23,549 nucleotides of DNA from Catenibacterium sp900764725 (lineage in GTDB: Bacteria; Bacillota_I; Bacilli_A; Erysipelotrichales; Coprobacillaceae): the NCBI RefSeq assembly GCF_934754625.1, contig NZ_CAKVIU010000040.1. The stretch is one strand, 5' to 3'. This document shows positions 23,144 through 23,549 of this stretch, piece after piece (the stretch's first letter is position 1; every line of letters begins with the position of its first letter). The notes under the pieces are model-generated. The model saw nothing but the letters and a program-made list of their open reading frames with translations, did no database searches and was not told the DNA's origin. The translations under genes were made by a program, and so were the position numbers.

Positions 23144-23402
23144 CTAGTATTTTACTCTTTCTCTTATACAAGGACTAAAGTCTATCCCACTCTTACGATC
23201 AGTGAATGTATTACAGTTAATATTCAAATCTAATGTTTCATTATTGTTGAGAATCATCCACCAATCTTCATTTCAATACCTTTAGTCTTTAGATAGTTGA
23301 TTGCATCCGCTTTCGCACGTTTTCCTATCGCAAGCTTCATTTTTGTATCAAAGACATGAATAAGTGATGAATCCTTTTTCTCACTAAATACTGTTATAGA
23401 TT
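23144..23402 (-). pseudogene. Frameshifted 3' remnant of an unrecognised gene
   Basis: Two adjoining minus-strand frames look like one protein end. Frame 1 reads ITVFSEKKDSSLIHVFD, then MKLAIGKRAKADAINYLKTK and GIE. Frame 2 continues NEDWWMILNNNETLDLNI, then NCNTFTDRKSGIDFSPCIRE and RVKY with a stop at 23144-23146. A one-base loss near 23272 joins them into about 84 residues. I do not recognise the family. The apparent N-terminus of frame 1 (MAFIPHASVWVF) is only translation through the hairpin at 23403-23446, so the true 5' part is missing or displaced. Confidence 0.5.
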
Positions 23403-23446
23403 TGTGGCGAAAAACCCACACGCTTGCGTGTGGGATGAAAGCCACA
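23403..23446. other. Nested hairpin, possible IS200/IS605-type end or terminator
   Basis: Inner perfect 9-bp stem CCCACACGC/GCGTGTGGG with a 2-nt loop (23415-23434), symmetric 6-nt A-rich internal loops, and outer 6-bp stem TGTGGC/GCCACA. The inner stem is GC-rich in an otherwise AT-rich region and breaks the reading frame of the gene remnant. It resembles the terminal hairpins of IS200/IS605 elements; the tnpA/tnpB genes would be outside the window. On the minus strand the inner stem is followed by TTTTTC, so a simple terminator is the alternative. The remaining 23447-23549 is AT-rich with no gene I can support. Confidence 0.45.
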
Positions 23447-23549
23447 TTTCACTTAATATATATTCAGAAAATAATATATAATCTATGTATATTAAAGTAT
23501 AGAAAGTAAACAGATCATTAGTGAAAGTAACTATGATATGAACACACAT

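Noticed and set aside
23254..23445. 63-codon open frame as a complete small gene
   Set aside because: Its first dozen codons are translation of the palindromic hairpin and there is no ribosome binding site. The rest fits a frame-disrupted C-terminus continuing to 23144.

Overview
The window is AT-rich DNA with strong AAGGAGG-type ribosome binding sites, 17-bp-spaced sigma-A promoters and short intrinsic terminators, as in a low-GC Bacillota chromosome. The protein set (GPH symporter, TraX-family protein, GyrI-like protein, LCM-type methyltransferase, MerR-type 19-bp promoters) fits a gut Erysipelotrichia/Clostridia-like organism; the genus cannot be fixed from the sequence. Every gene I accept lies on the minus strand, so transcription runs from high to low coordinates. 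I see no tRNA, rRNA or CRISPR array.

Layout in transcription order. 23.5-23.1 kb: a nested hairpin (possible IS200/IS605 end or terminator) abutting a frameshifted gene remnant. 23.08-20.1 kb: TraX-family membrane protein, monoacylglycerol-lipase-like hydrolase, GyrI-like protein and two-cupin protein, ending in a terminator. 20.0-18.65 kb: MATE efflux pump with its own promoter and terminator. 18.6-17.4 kb: two small membrane proteins, then a flavin reductase behind a MerR-type promoter, ending in a terminator.

17.37-11.5 kb: a self-contained four-gene operon, and the most unusual part of the window. It has a sigma-A promoter overlapped by a cre-like palindrome and encodes: a coiled-coil protein whose middle resembles an HNH/Endonuclease VII (WHH-like) nuclease domain with WDE in place of WHH; an 848-aa HerA/VirB4-like P-loop ATPase; a membrane-anchored 506-aa protein with a CxxC motif; and a DUF2752 membrane protein. 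It ends in a strong terminator. I do not recognise the combination as a named system. It could be a membrane-linked ATP-driven machine that moves or processes DNA or protein.

11.34-7.25 kb: an operon of L-2-amino-thiazoline-4-carboxylate (ATC) hydrolase, GPH-family transporter, M20 metallopeptidase and GIY-YIG/DUF4357 protein, compatible with import and hydrolysis of a small amide- or thiazoline-type compound. 7.25-0.9 kb: a long, tightly coupled operon driven by one promoter flanked by two identical GTTAG-N6-CTAAC operators. It encodes a ketopantoate-reductase-like protein, three SAM methyltransferases, an alpha/beta hydrolase and a nitrilase-family amidase, plus two broken copies of an acyl-CoA thioester hydrolase/BAAT-like gene.

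1.05-0 kb: a duplication relic. A 180-bp repeat (nitrilase 3' end plus MerR-type promoter) occurs twice, on either side of a 146-aa membrane-anchored protein gene; the outer copy precedes a truncated flavodoxin. The left end of the window is therefore decaying, with at least four gene remnants within 5 kb.
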